Shown: positions 34,529-42,904 of the stretch, in pieces | Numbering within the stretch: position 1 is the first letter of the stretch | Layout of the letters: each line of letters starts with the position of its first letter | NCBI GenBank assembly: GCA_963717515.1 | Contig: OY970338.1 | Location: 1,488,001 to 1,552,000, forward strand | DNA length: 64,000 nucleotides | Source: CAYXZQ01 sp963717515 | Lineage (GTDB): Archaea; Nanobdellota; Nanobdellia; Woesearchaeales; DSVV01 | Direction: 5' to 3' | Position numbers and translations under genes: made by a program | The notes under the pieces: model-generated | Databases searched by the model: none | Told to the model about the DNA's origin: nothing | The model's input: only the letters and a program-made list of their open reading frames with translations

Positions 34529-34984
34529 ATGCTGACCAAAAAAGAAATGATAGTATTAGGGCATCTGCGCGAAAATGCAAGGACAAGCGTATCGAAGATT
34601 TCAGAGAGCACAGACATTCCCCCTGCAACTGTGTTCAACTGCCTGAAAAGGCTTGAAGACAATAAGGTCATAAGCAGATACACCTCTTTACTGGATTTTT
34701 CCCGGCTGATGTTCAATGTTCAGGTGAATTTTGCTGTCAAGGCAAAGAAAAAAAAAGAGCTCCTGGATTATCTTGTCAGGCATGGGAATGTAAATTCGGT
34801 CTTCAGGGCAGGCAATGACATCGATTATTATTTTGAGACAATCTTCCATGACATGGCTGATCTCTATGATTTCATGGAGTCACTTGATGATTTCGGCCTG
34901 GTGTCCATCCATGAGCATCATCTCATCGAGGACATAGCAAGGGAGAGGCTCTTTGAAAGGGATGATGGTATCTGCCTGCAATGA
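34529..34984 (+). CDS. Lrp/AsnC-like transcription regulator
   Basis: 151 residues. N-terminal winged helix (MIVLGHLRENARTSVSKISESTDIPPATVFNCLKRLEDNKVISRYTS) followed by an alpha/beta part like the RAM/Lrp effector domain (FNVQVNFAVKAKKKKELLDYL). A TTCCGGAA palindrome at 34478-34485 lies about 45 bp before the start, near TTTTAAAGATC at 34499-34509; this could be its own operator. Target genes are unknown, but related CCGGA motifs occur before nearby envelope genes. Confidence 0.85.
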   Translation: MLTKKEMIVLGHLRENARTSVSKISESTDIPPATVFNCLKRLEDNKVISRYTSLLDFSRLMFNVQVNFAVKAKKKKELLDYLVRHGNVNSVFRAGNDIDYYFETIFHDMADLYDFMESLDDFGLVSIHEHHLIEDIARERLFERDDGICLQ

Positions 34985-35056
34985 TGCATCAGGCAATGAA
35001 ATGCATGGAATTGAAACAATAAAATATATAATCTACTTCTGCATTGCCAGCTTATC

Positions 35057-35584
35057 ATGAAGATTGCCCTCGGCTCGATGAATCCTGTGAAGATAGAGGC
35101 TGTGAAATGCGCAGCCTGCCTGTTCTGGCCAGAGGCAGAGGTAGTCTCTGTCGATGTCCCAAGCGGAATCAGCGACATGCCGAGGTCTGACCGAGAGTCA
35201 ATCGAAGGCGCTAGGAACAGGGCGAAAAATGCCCTCCAAAAGACCGGCAGCGACATAGGCATAGGGCTCGAAGGGCATGTCAAGGAGACTGATTACGGGA
35301 TGCTCCTTACAGGAGTTGCTGTTGCAGTCGACAGGCAAGGAAGGATGGGGATGGGTGACAATGGCGGTTTTCTCCTGCCTGATAAAATTGCCGATGAAAT
35401 CAGGAAAGGAAAAGAGCTTGGCCCTGTCATGGACAGGTTTTCCGATGTTGAGAATTCCAAACAGAAGCTTGGCGCCTCAGGATTTTTCACTAACGGCCTC
35501 GTCCCGAGAAAAGATGCTTTTGAGAGAGGCGTGATATTCGCCCTTACAAGGTTTGCAAAGCCTGAGTTGTTTTCGGATAAATAG
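35057..35584 (+). CDS. Inosine/xanthosine triphosphatase (DUF84, YjjX family)
   Basis: 175 residues. MKIALGSMNPVKIEAVKCA, SGISDMPRSDRESIEGARNRA, GIGLEGHV and MGMGDNGGFLLPDKIADEI match the DUF84 non-canonical purine NTP phosphatases. It removes ITP/XTP from the nucleotide pool. The AAAATATATAATC promoter sequence ends about 27 bp before the ATG, so the message is nearly leaderless. Confidence 0.9.
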   Translation: MKIALGSMNPVKIEAVKCAACLFWPEAEVVSVDVPSGISDMPRSDRESIEGARNRAKNALQKTGSDIGIGLEGHVKETDYGMLLTGVAVAVDRQGRMGMGDNGGFLLPDKIADEIRKGKELGPVMDRFSDVENSKQKLGASGFFTNGLVPRKDAFERGVIFALTRFAKPELFSDK

Positions 35585-35713
35585 CAGATCTTCCAGATAT
35601 CTGAACTTAAAATGAAATATTTCCATAAGAAAACATGTTATTTTTGATACGTCTGGACAATCTCCGGATTTCTCTTAATCATTCATTAATTGGATCCATG
35701 CTTATCGTTTTTT

Positions 35714-37774
35714 ATGGATTCAATATTGTGCTGCAGCTCGAACAAGGGCATAGTGATGCTTGCAAGGAACAGGCAGCAGGCGATATACAATATCAATGAC
35801 ACCCTGATAGGAGTCAAAGACCCTGACAGAGACCTTTCTGACCTTCTGAGAAATGCTGAGTCTTACCTGAAAAAAAATCCAGTCAAGGATTTCATCGAGG
35901 ACAACTGCCCAGACTTGAGCAATTTGCTTATCGGGTCATGGGGCAGAAGACCTGCTGTCCTGAAATCAGAAAATAGGGGAGGCAGGTTCATGACAGCAAA
36001 CGCCCTTGAGTATTTTTCAGATATGGGCAGCACGATTGAATCGAGAGTCTCTCATGCTTTCGAATCAGGACTGAAATTATCCTATGTAAAAGGCATGGGG
36101 GACATGCTGGAATTCCTGTATTCAATATCAAATGACAATGACAGCTGCCTCCAGTTCGGTTTCATCGACAAGTTCGGGGCAAAGACCCTGTTCCACCCTG
36201 ATACTGATTTCTCACATCCCCCATCTGAGTACAAAAAAAGAGGTGAAATCCACAAAAAGAGGCAGGAGACCAATGACAGGTTCTTTGATACATTGCTCAA
36301 GAGCCTGGAAAGGACAGCTGGTCTGAAGAAGAGATACCCTGGATTTTCATATAAGTCGCCTTTGATGGGATTCAGGAAGAGGAGTCTTGAAAAAAGCATC
36401 AAAAAAGCCAGGCAGGACACAGATAATATCATAAGCAGGTACATGGACTACAGCCACGGCCCTGTGGAGAGATTCACAATAAGATCATTCCTGGATGATT
36501 CCGGAGGCGACAGGCTGAAAAAGGGACTGCCTGTCATGGGCAGCCTGAAAAGATACTCACTTCAGCAGAGGCTTGACAGGACATTCCTCCAGCAGGAATC
36601 CGGGAGCATACTTGTGAGTCTCGTCGGCAAAAACTACCCCAAGATAGTCCAGGATTACCAGCATGCGCTTGAGAATGAGCTCGGAGCCATCATCAGGCCC
36701 ATGATAAATATCCCATGCATCTCAATAACAGGGGATACAAAGGATGTCAACAGGCTTTACAGCCATCTCGGGAAAAGACGATACTCAGTGTTCAGCAGGA
36801 AGGCATCAGCGATCCTGTCGTCCGTCGCCAGAGTTGAGAGAAGCCATGGAGTTTTCCATCCGGAACTCATCCAGGAATTCATCACAGGCGAGAGATACAG
36901 GGTCATACCGATAATGAAGTACAAAAAGAATGCGCTCTGGAACCTGGAAAATATTGGAGCGATCGAAGCGAACATGGTGACGACAGGCAGGGGAGTCAAT
37001 GTCGCAGTCGTGGATACTGGTGTCGATTACGACCACCAGGAGATATCCGGCAACTTTGACAGGAACAACTTGGGCATAGATATAGTCGGGAACACGGATG
37101 ACCCGATGGACAGGCAGGGCCACGGCACACATGTAGCAGGGACCATTGCAGGTGAATCGACTGGCGTTGCAAAAGACTGCAGGCTGTATGCAGTAAGAGT
37201 GCTAAATGAGAACGGGCTTGGCTCTCTCGATCAAGTCATGCTGGGGGTGGACTGGTGCATAACCAACAATATAGATATCATCAACCTGAGCCTTGGCTCA
37301 CCCTCAAAATCGTTGATTGAGCTCCAGCTGTTTGAAAAGGCATACAGGAACGGAGTCATAAGTGTAGCAGCAGCTGGAAACAGCAGGTATGGACCGAATT
37401 ATCCCGCATCCTATGAATCTGTGATAGCTGTCGCAGCTGTCGACAGGTACAATGAGCATCCCATGTTCAGCAACATCTACTACACAAACAATGTCTCTGC
37501 TCCAGGAGTTGGCATAATGTCCTCTCTGCCAGGCGGCAGATACGGGGCAAACACAGGAACATCAATGGCATCGCCGCACATCGCCGGCTCATGCGCCCTC
37601 ATCGCATCTGTCAAGGATGTGAACAAGGATTCTGTGCAGAAGATCATCGAGGACACTGCAAAAGTCCTGGGCGACCCTGATGACAATGGGAACTGGGAGA
37701 AGTTCGGGTGCGGCCTTGTCCAGGTCAACAAGGCAGTCGCTGCCGGAGGAAAAAGATGGAGAAGGAGTGCCTGA
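35714..37774 (+). CDS. Subtilisin-family (S8) serine protease with long unknown N-terminal region
   Basis: 686 residues from ATG 35714; TTG 35690 and ATG 35756 are alternatives and no start has a clear RBS. The first ~400 residues are not recognised, are charged and show no signal peptide. The C-terminal ~280 residues hold the full catalytic triad: Asp in VAVVDTGVDYDHQEI, His in GHGTHVAGTIAG and Ser in GTSMASPHIAGSCAL, plus oxyanion Asn in AAAGNSRYGPNY. TCTCCGGATTTCTC lies about 50 bp upstream. It may be an intracellular protease or exported by a route not visible here. It overlaps the next small gene. Confidence 0.9.
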   Translation: MDSILCCSSNKGIVMLARNRQQAIYNINDTLIGVKDPDRDLSDLLRNAESYLKKNPVKDFIEDNCPDLSNLLIGSWGRRPAVLKSENRGGRFMTANALEYFSDMGSTIESRVSHAFESGLKLSYVKGMGDMLEFLYSISNDNDSCLQFGFIDKFGAKTLFHPDTDFSHPPSEYKKRGEIHKKRQETNDRFFDTLLKSLERTAGLKKRYPGFSYKSPLMGFRKRSLEKSIKKARQDTDNIISRYMDYSHGPVERFTIRSFLDDSGGDRLKKGLPVMGSLKRYSLQQRLDRTFLQQESGSILVSLVGKNYPKIVQDYQHALENELGAIIRPMINIPCISITGDTKDVNRLYSHLGKRRYSVFSRKASAILSSVARVERSHGVFHPELIQEFITGERYRVIPIMKYKKNALWNLENIGAIEANMVTTGRGVNVAVVDTGVDYDHQEISGNFDRNNLGIDIVGNTDDPMDRQGHGTHVAGTIAGESTGVAKDCRLYAVRVLNENGLGSLDQVMLGVDWCITNNIDIINLSLGSPSKSLIELQLFEKAYRNGVISVAAAGNSRYGPNYPASYESVIAVAAVDRYNEHPMFSNIYYTNNVSAPGVGIMSSLPGGRYGANTGTSMASPHIAGSCALIASVKDVNKDSVQKIIEDTAKVLGDPDDNGNWEKFGCGLVQVNKAVAAGGKRWRRSA

Positions 37775-38001
37775 TCTATTACTCAGGGCTGAAAGGCAGG
37801 CTGTTCGGCGATTACTGCAGGCAGCTTGAGGACATCGGCTTTGCTTTCGATAAGAGAATAGACTTTAAGAGCCTTGATTATGACGTCGGAAAGTTCATTT
37901 ATGCAGGGGACCGGCTTCAGGAGGATATTGAAAAGGTGAAATCAATTGACAGCAGAATCTCTGTGGAAGTCTCAAAACAATACGTAATAAATGAAAAATA
38001 A
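37756..38001 (+). CDS. Small protein following the subtilase
   Basis: 81 residues from ATG 37756, which is preceded by GGAGGAAAAAG; the longer frame starting at 37708 lies inside the subtilase and is unlikely. It overlaps the protease stop by 19 bp. Sequence is soluble and mixed (YYSGLKGRLFGDYCRQLEDIGFAFDKRIDFKSLDYDVGKFIYAG), family not recognised. Because protease propeptides or inhibitors are often encoded beside subtilases, a modulator of the protease is possible but untested. Confidence 0.65.
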   Translation: MEKECLIYYSGLKGRLFGDYCRQLEDIGFAFDKRIDFKSLDYDVGKFIYAGDRLQEDIEKVKSIDSRISVEVSKQYVINEK

Positions 38002-38002
38002 T

Positions 38003-38341
38003 TCAAAAATTCTTGTTTATCTTGTCGAACAGGTTAGATATATGCTTTGTCTCCCATCCTTTTGAACTGAGCGAATTCTGGATCTGATCATCGCTGATGC
38101 CGCTCTCCCTTGCAGATTTAACATAATTGACAAGCTCAGTAGAAGGGTTCTTGCCACCACCATGCTCGAATTTTGAAAGATCTTCCTCGAACCTGCTGAT
38201 GTCTGTCTTCTCTTTTGCAATAAGATTCACAAGCTTCCTTATCTCGAGAAGCACAAATATAAGCCCGACAAGCATGAGGAGCATCAGGATGAACAACATC
38301 TCGAATACTGGCACACCCTCCATTCCGAATACATAAGCCAT
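38003..38341 (-). CDS. Small membrane-anchored protein of unknown function
   Basis: 112 residues from ATG 38341, three codons inside the longest frame, chosen because AGAGGTGA lies 5 nt before it. One transmembrane helix (FEMLFILMLLMLVGLIFVLLEI) then a coiled-coil-like charged stretch (VNLIAKEKTDISRFEEDLSKFE) and a C-terminal UBA-like or small helical piece (SARESGISDDQIQNSLSSKGWETKHI). It is the last gene of a minus-strand run with the Cys-repeat surface protein, whose stop overlaps the RBS region. Confidence 0.7.
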   Translation of the reverse strand: MAYVFGMEGVPVFEMLFILMLLMLVGLIFVLLEIRKLVNLIAKEKTDISRFEEDLSKFEHGGGKNPSTELVNYVKSARESGISDDQIQNSLSSKGWETKHISNLFDKINKNF

Positions 38342-38346
38342 AGTCT

Positions 38347-41136
38347 TCACCTCTCATTAACTACATTATAGTTTGAATACAGTGTATATCCGAAAAACCC
38401 TATGACAATCATTATGATCACATAGAATATATACCCTGCTTTAAATGATTTCTTATTATTTCCGATGGTTATAGTCGTTGTATGCTCGCCGATATTGTCT
38501 CCATTCTCATAGAACACCGACTTAACCTCATATTCCCCGTCTGGAAGGTCTGCAATTGCCATGCTGTCGGTCTTGACATAAAGGGTGTTTGCATCAATGA
38601 TATTGTCTCCTGATGAATCAAGCAGATATGTCTCTCCATCCTTTACCACTGAATATTCATAAGTGATTGTCCTGGTTTCATCGCTGTTCCTGTTGTCAAA
38701 GACCAGTGTAGGATATAGCTTTCCAGTCTCTGTATCCTCAGTCATCTTTACAGCATGGTCTGGTGTATGGATGCTTGCCTGGACTGTCTTGGAAGTGACA
38801 GGGACTCCTTTGTACAGAACCTGGATAGTGAGATTGGTATCTATAGCATCTCCAGGCACATAAAGGTCAAATTGCACGTCCCTCTTGTCCCCGGCAAGCA
38901 TCAGGTCTATAGCCTTTGGTCCCTCTGTCCATTTGTCCAAAGCTACCTCGATATCCTCTGCTTCTCCGTCGCCTGTATTCGTAACAGCCACAGTGTAAGG
39001 TTGCTTGTCGAGGATCTCAGCGTCAAAAATCCCTGCATCGATCTCGAACGCGGGCTTCTGGTCCGGTGATATTATCTTGCAGGCATCTGGACATGAGCCT
39101 CCGCAATCAATGCCCTCCTCGTCATTGTTCATCATCCCATCATTGCATGTCCCTGTCCGCCTGCATGTCTCCAGCTCGCTCGGCTTGCCCCTGGCAGAAC
39201 CGCATGCGTTGCTGTCTGTGCAGGTCCTTGACCTCAGGTTCGTTATGCTGCAACCGCTCCATTCTGTGCAGACCCAGCTCTCAATGCATCGGGTGATTGT
39301 GGTAGTCTTAGAGCTGCTTCCTCCTCCTCCTCCCCCTCCGCTGGAGCCTGATGAGCAGGTTTTAGAGGTTGCCGGCATATTATCCTCAGTACTGCAGTTG
39401 TTTTCGTCAGAGCATGTGCGTGTCTGGAGCCCTCCTGAGCATGTTCCGTATGACGTGCATACCCAGTTCTCGATGCATCCGCATTCAGGGCATTCCTCAT
39501 TTGTGCATTCTTTGCTCCCGTCGCAGTTCGTGTCACAATAGTTCTGCTGTGCCTCGCATGATCCATAAACACCATTGGCGCATGTCCGTGTGCCCTGGCA
39601 TCCATCAGGAGTTCTGCAGTTCTGGGTGGACTGCCCTGTGCAGCTGCATGCTGCACATTCCTGGTCTGTGCATTCATCAGTGCCATCACAGTCTGCATCG
39701 CAGTAGTTCTGGATTGTCTTGCACGTGCCGAATTGTCCATTGGCACATGTCCTGATACCCTGGCATCCATTCGGAGTGCTGCAGCTCTGATTCTCGTTTC
39801 CATAACACGCGCATGTAGGGCATGTTCCAGATGTGCATTCATCAGTTCCGTCACAGTTCGTGTCGCAGTAGCTCTGTGTCGCCGAGCAAGTGCTATATAC
39901 TCCGTTTGTGCAGGTTCTTGTGCCCTGGCATCCGTTCGGAGTGCTGCAGCTCTGCGTCTGCCCTGATGTGCATGCGCATGGAGTGCATGTCTCAGATGTG
40001 CATTCATCAGTTCCGTCACAGTTCGTGTCGCAGAAGCTCTGTGTCGCCGAGCAAGTGCTGTATATCCCATTAGTGCATGTCTTGATCCCGTTGCATCCAT
40101 TCGGAGTGCTGCAGCTCTGCGTCTGCCCTGTTGTGCATGCGCATGGAGTGCATGTCTCAGATGTGCATTCATCAGTTCCGTCGCAGTTCGTGTCGCAGAA
40201 TATCTGTGTCGCCGAGCAAGTGCTGTATACCCCATTTGTGCATGTCTTGATCCCGTTGCATCCGTTAGAAGTGCTGCAGCTCTGCGTCTGCCCTGTTGTG
40301 CATGCGCATGTGGGGCATGTCCCTGAAGTGCACTCCTGGGTCCCGTCACAGTTCGTGTCGCAGAAGCTCTGCGTTGCCGAGCACGTGCCATATACCCCAT
40401 TAGTGCACGTCTTTGTTCCCTGACATCCGTTTGCAGTTGTGCAGCTCTGTGTCTGCCCAGAAGTGCAAGAACACTGTGCACATGTGCCTGAGGTGCATTC
40501 CTGAGTACCGTCACAGTCTGTGTCGCAGTAATTCTGTGTTGGCGAGCATGCGCCCCATGCACCATTATTACAGGTCTTAATTCCATTGCATTGGTTTGGG
40601 GTGACGCAGCTCTGTGTCTGTCCTGAAGTGCACTCACCCACTGTGACAGTCTTTGAGCCTGATATTGCTGCCTCGTTGTCCATGCCGTCAATTCCATACA
40701 GCCCGCTGAAAGTCCCGGTTGTTCCGGCAGTGGCGGGGGCTTTGACAGTGTAGGTATAAGTTTTTGTGACAGCCTTGACATCTTCATCAGCATATGCCCA
40801 TTTGAGGGTCTGGCCGCTCTTGGTTGCATCGGGCGAGCTCATGATCTGCCACCCGGCCGGAACATTCTCCTCTATGACATATATATGATGGACATATGCC
40901 TGATTTATTGTCACGACGATATTCACACTGAATGTCTCACCTGCGACGACTGTGGTCTTTGAGAATGTCCTGGAAACCCCTGATGTATCGCCTGACTGAA
41001 GAGCATACCCAACTTTGTTGTTCTGTATAGCAGGCGGATTGGGACCGCTCTGGAGTGTTGAAAAATAACAGAGGCCGAAGAAGAGGATCACCACTATAAT
41101 AAAAAGATTAAAAAAACCGGGCAGGGTACTTCTCAT
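38347..41136 (-). CDS. Large Cys-repeat surface protein with membrane anchors
   Basis: 929 residues. N-terminal membrane segment (FFNLFIIVVILFFGLCYF), then an Ig-like/DUF11-type region similar to the lipoprotein at 41133-41576 (TFSGLYGIDGMDNEAA). Seven tandem ~55-residue Cys-rich units follow (CTTGQTQSCSTPNGCNGIKTC...YCDTNCDGTDEC). Next are a TSP1-like CIENWVCTSYGTC module, a poly-Gly linker, a second TSP1-like CIESWVCTEWSGC module, CARDB-like beta regions, and a C-terminal helix (AGYIFYVIIMIVIGFFGYTLY). It should be a surface adhesin or scaffold held by disulfides. The start overlaps the lipoprotein stop. Confidence 0.9.
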   Translation of the reverse strand: MRSTLPGFFNLFIIVVILFFGLCYFSTLQSGPNPPAIQNNKVGYALQSGDTSGVSRTFSKTTVVAGETFSVNIVVTINQAYVHHIYVIEENVPAGWQIMSSPDATKSGQTLKWAYADEDVKAVTKTYTYTVKAPATAGTTGTFSGLYGIDGMDNEAAISGSKTVTVGECTSGQTQSCVTPNQCNGIKTCNNGAWGACSPTQNYCDTDCDGTQECTSGTCAQCSCTSGQTQSCTTANGCQGTKTCTNGVYGTCSATQSFCDTNCDGTQECTSGTCPTCACTTGQTQSCSTSNGCNGIKTCTNGVYSTCSATQIFCDTNCDGTDECTSETCTPCACTTGQTQSCSTPNGCNGIKTCTNGIYSTCSATQSFCDTNCDGTDECTSETCTPCACTSGQTQSCSTPNGCQGTRTCTNGVYSTCSATQSYCDTNCDGTDECTSGTCPTCACYGNENQSCSTPNGCQGIRTCANGQFGTCKTIQNYCDADCDGTDECTDQECAACSCTGQSTQNCRTPDGCQGTRTCANGVYGSCEAQQNYCDTNCDGSKECTNEECPECGCIENWVCTSYGTCSGGLQTRTCSDENNCSTEDNMPATSKTCSSGSSGGGGGGGSSSKTTTITRCIESWVCTEWSGCSITNLRSRTCTDSNACGSARGKPSELETCRRTGTCNDGMMNNDEEGIDCGGSCPDACKIISPDQKPAFEIDAGIFDAEILDKQPYTVAVTNTGDGEAEDIEVALDKWTEGPKAIDLMLAGDKRDVQFDLYVPGDAIDTNLTIQVLYKGVPVTSKTVQASIHTPDHAVKMTEDTETGKLYPTLVFDNRNSDETRTITYEYSVVKDGETYLLDSSGDNIIDANTLYVKTDSMAIADLPDGEYEVKSVFYENGDNIGEHTTTITIGNNKKSFKAGYIFYVIIMIVIGFFGYTLYSNYNVVNER
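39480..40640 (-). repeat. Seven ~165-bp coding repeats within the surface protein
   Basis: The seven Cys-rich units are encoded by imperfect direct repeats of about 165 bp. Units 2-5 are closest in DNA sequence, sharing long stretches such as GTTCGTGTCGCAGAA (plus strand). Such near-identical copies can expand or contract by recombination. A 528-codon ORF appears antisense here only because the repeat lacks stops in that frame. Confidence 0.9.
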
Positions 41137-41576
41137 CTTACTATTATTACTTTATCCCCTATGATAGGAACAGGACTGTCGATGCCATCAAAGGCATACA
41201 CGCCTGAAAACGTGAATGTGCCTGGCTCTGTTGCTCTGACATTGTACTCATATATATTGTCCTGAGGATTCTGGATGTTAATCAGCTTGAGATGGTTGTT
41301 TGGGTCAGTATCCTTGTCAAGGACCTCAAACTCCGCAGGCACCTCTTCCTCAGCGACATAATATGACTTGTTATCGCCAAGATTGATATACAGCTTCACA
41401 TCCACTGTATCGCCGACATTTACAACGTCTTGTGAGATGACCCTTGTAACGCCTTCCTCGGTCGGAACAACGGGCTTGTTGTCAGCCTGTTGGTCCAATG
41501 TGGTCGTGCAACCGACAATCATCAAAATGCACAGGACTCCTATTGCATACCTGAACTTTAGAGAGTTTTTAACCAT
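41133..41576 (-). CDS. Lipoprotein related to the N-terminal domain of the Cys-repeat protein
   Basis: 147 residues. Signal with lipobox IVGC near residue 23, so probably lipid-anchored at the surface. The beta-rich body (VISQDVVNVGDTVDVKLYINLG, EEEVPAEFEVLDKD, TFTFSGVYAFDGIDSPVPIIGDKVIIV) closely parallels the region just before the repeats of the next protein (TFSGLYGIDGMDN). It overlaps that gene by ATGA, so the two are made together and may associate through this shared domain. Promoter-like TTTATTAATATGG lies upstream. Confidence 0.82.
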   Translation of the reverse strand: MVKNSLKFRYAIGVLCILMIVGCTTTLDQQADNKPVVPTEEGVTRVISQDVVNVGDTVDVKLYINLGDNKSYYVAEEEVPAEFEVLDKDTDPNNHLKLINIQNPQDNIYEYNVRATEPGTFTFSGVYAFDGIDSPVPIIGDKVIIVR

Positions 41577-41681
41577 ATTATCACCTTTTTATCCATATCG
41601 TAGTGTCCATATTAATAAATATTATTGTTTTTAAGGTACGATTGCGAAATAATCGACTCGCTGAGCAGCCAGAAACCTATT

Positions 41682-42392
41682 TCAGGATTTCCTGACTTTT
41701 TCCAGCAGCTCATCCTCTTCAATCCTCATCCCTGCCTTTCTTGAGAACCTGGCAAGATTCATCATATCCCTTTTAAGCAGCTCTTCAGCATTTGGGCTGC
41801 TGACCGGCGTGGACTGCGAAAAATCGATCAGAACAGGAGCATCCCTGTAATTGAGGATATTGAACTCAGATAGATCGCCATGCACAAGGCCTGCAGACCT
41901 ATAAAGCAACCGGTAGTTCCTGATGACCTCCTCTATGAACCCTGCCTTATCTTCCGGGATGTCATCCTTCAGCTGCAACGCAGGCTCTGAATCGCCGATG
42001 TATTCCAGGACAAGGACATTGTTGATATATGCCAGAGGTGTAGGGACCCGGACACCGGCTTCCCTTGCCTTTAGGAGGTTTCGGTATTCCCTCTGCACCC
42101 AAGAAAATATTATTTCGCGCCTTTTCTTCTTGAGGTGAAGGAAACGGACATCCTGCTTAATGTAGTCATACATCTTGTTGAAATTGCAGGACTCAAGCCG
42201 GTATATCTTGACAATGACTCTCCTTTTTTCTGGAGTGATTGCCGTGAATATGTTTGCCTCCTTGCCTATCTTTATGGGACTCTCAAGACCGTCAATCACC
42301 CTCTGGCTCATGAACCTCAGAACAGTCCTTACAGTGAACTCATCAAACACATTCTTGTAGATCTTCCAGATCTCCTTGGTCTTTTTTGCCAT
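41682..42392 (-). CDS. rio1: RIO1-type serine/threonine kinase
   Basis: 236 residues from ATG 42392 (MAKKTKEIWKIY); the longest frame adds 32 hydrophobic residues with no support. Kinase features: IGKEANIF nucleotide loop, VIVKIYRL with the ATP-binding Lys, catalytic LVHGDLSEFNIL near 178 and metal-binding VLIDFSQS near 196. Archaeal RIO1 kinases act in late ribosome small-subunit maturation. A TATA sequence AAAATATATAATG lies about 30-40 bp before the start. Confidence 0.94.
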   Translation of the reverse strand: MAKKTKEIWKIYKNVFDEFTVRTVLRFMSQRVIDGLESPIKIGKEANIFTAITPEKRRVIVKIYRLESCNFNKMYDYIKQDVRFLHLKKKRREIIFSWVQREYRNLLKAREAGVRVPTPLAYINNVLVLEYIGDSEPALQLKDDIPEDKAGFIEEVIRNYRLLYRSAGLVHGDLSEFNILNYRDAPVLIDFSQSTPVSSPNAEELLKRDMMNLARFSRKAGMRIEEDELLEKVRKS

Positions 42393-42458
42393 CAGGTACC
42401 AAATAATCCATACAACATTATATATTTTCCCATAAGGCAATATACAAAAACAAATACC

Positions 42459-42468
42459 TTTATATAAC
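42459..42468 (+). promoter_or_regulatory. TATA box for a candidate non-coding RNA
   Basis: TTTATATAAC on the plus strand, with an A-rich stretch just upstream (ACAAATACC), predicts transcription from about 42488. No plus-strand gene begins before 42905, so the transcript start precedes a ~400-nt non-coding region. Confidence 0.5.
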
Positions 42469-42487
42469 ATGAATCCATCTCCAAACA

Positions 42488-42665
42488 ATTATTCAATTAT
42501 GCAGATGGGACTTATACAGGTCCGGGAGATGCTAATCCGGGTCTGATTTCGGAATACCTTTGCATAATACAGCCCGTCACGAGAGTACTCATGGGAGCTT
42601 ACGACAAAGTCAAGCTATGAGCCTGGGAGTTAGTGTTACGGGCAACAAACACTTCATCATGCTTA
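42488..42665 (+). ncRNA. Candidate structured non-coding RNA
   Basis: A ~165-175-nt segment with nested pairing. GCAGATG (42501-42507) pairs with CATCATGC (42655-42662) as a closing stem. GCCCGT (42572-42577) pairs with ACGGGC (42638-42643), CTCAT with ATGAG (42588-42592 / 42617-42621) and AGCTT with AAGCT inside. An ACA trinucleotide directly after the ACGGGC strand recalls H/ACA guide RNAs, but no convincing K-turn was found. It does not show SRP RNA or RNase P RNA signatures. Preceded by a TATA box and uninterrupted by any sizeable ORF. Confidence 0.45.
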
Positions 42666-42904
42666 AAATTAAAAACCGGGGCAAGTTTATCATTATTTTC
42701 ACATTTAAATCACTGAAATCACTTTAAAATCGGGGAAGAGCCCGGATCGGGCCTGGATTTGATAAACTTGTTCTGGGTGGAGGGAGTCATCATGCTTATA
42801 GGTTCACAGTCATCATTTTCATTGTATTTGACCAGATGCAGGACTCCTTCTGAAATTAATGCTTAGGCAAGAGATGCAATAAAGCAGATTATTGGAGGTA
42901 TAAA
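42666..42904 (+). other. Further structured non-coding sequence upstream of dnaG
   Basis: CAAGTTTATCA (42682-42692) is perfectly complementary to TGATAAACTTG (42760-42770), enclosing the hairpin GCCCG-GAT-CGGGC (42740-42752). A 12-bp copy of TCATCATGCTTA from the preceding RNA (42654-42665) recurs at 42787-42798. A further stem GGAGTC/GACTCC follows. It could be the 3' part of one large RNA or a long dnaG leader. GGAGGT lies just before ATG 42905. Confidence 0.45.

Noticed and set aside
39243..40829. A 528-codon ORF antisense to the Cys-repeat surface protein
   Set aside because: It exists only because the coding repeats lack stops in that frame; its own translation is a low-complexity Arg/Ala/His-rich string, and the plus-strand composition fits the repeats of the opposite gene.
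42393..42488. N-terminal extension of RIO1
   Set aside because: Family members start at MAKK..., and the TATA box lies within the extension.
42488..42904. SRP RNA, RNase P RNA or 5S rRNA
   Set aside because: I looked for the SRP GGAAGGA loop, RNase P CR-I/CR-V motifs and the 5S fold and found none; the H/ACA idea rests only on an ACA after a stem.
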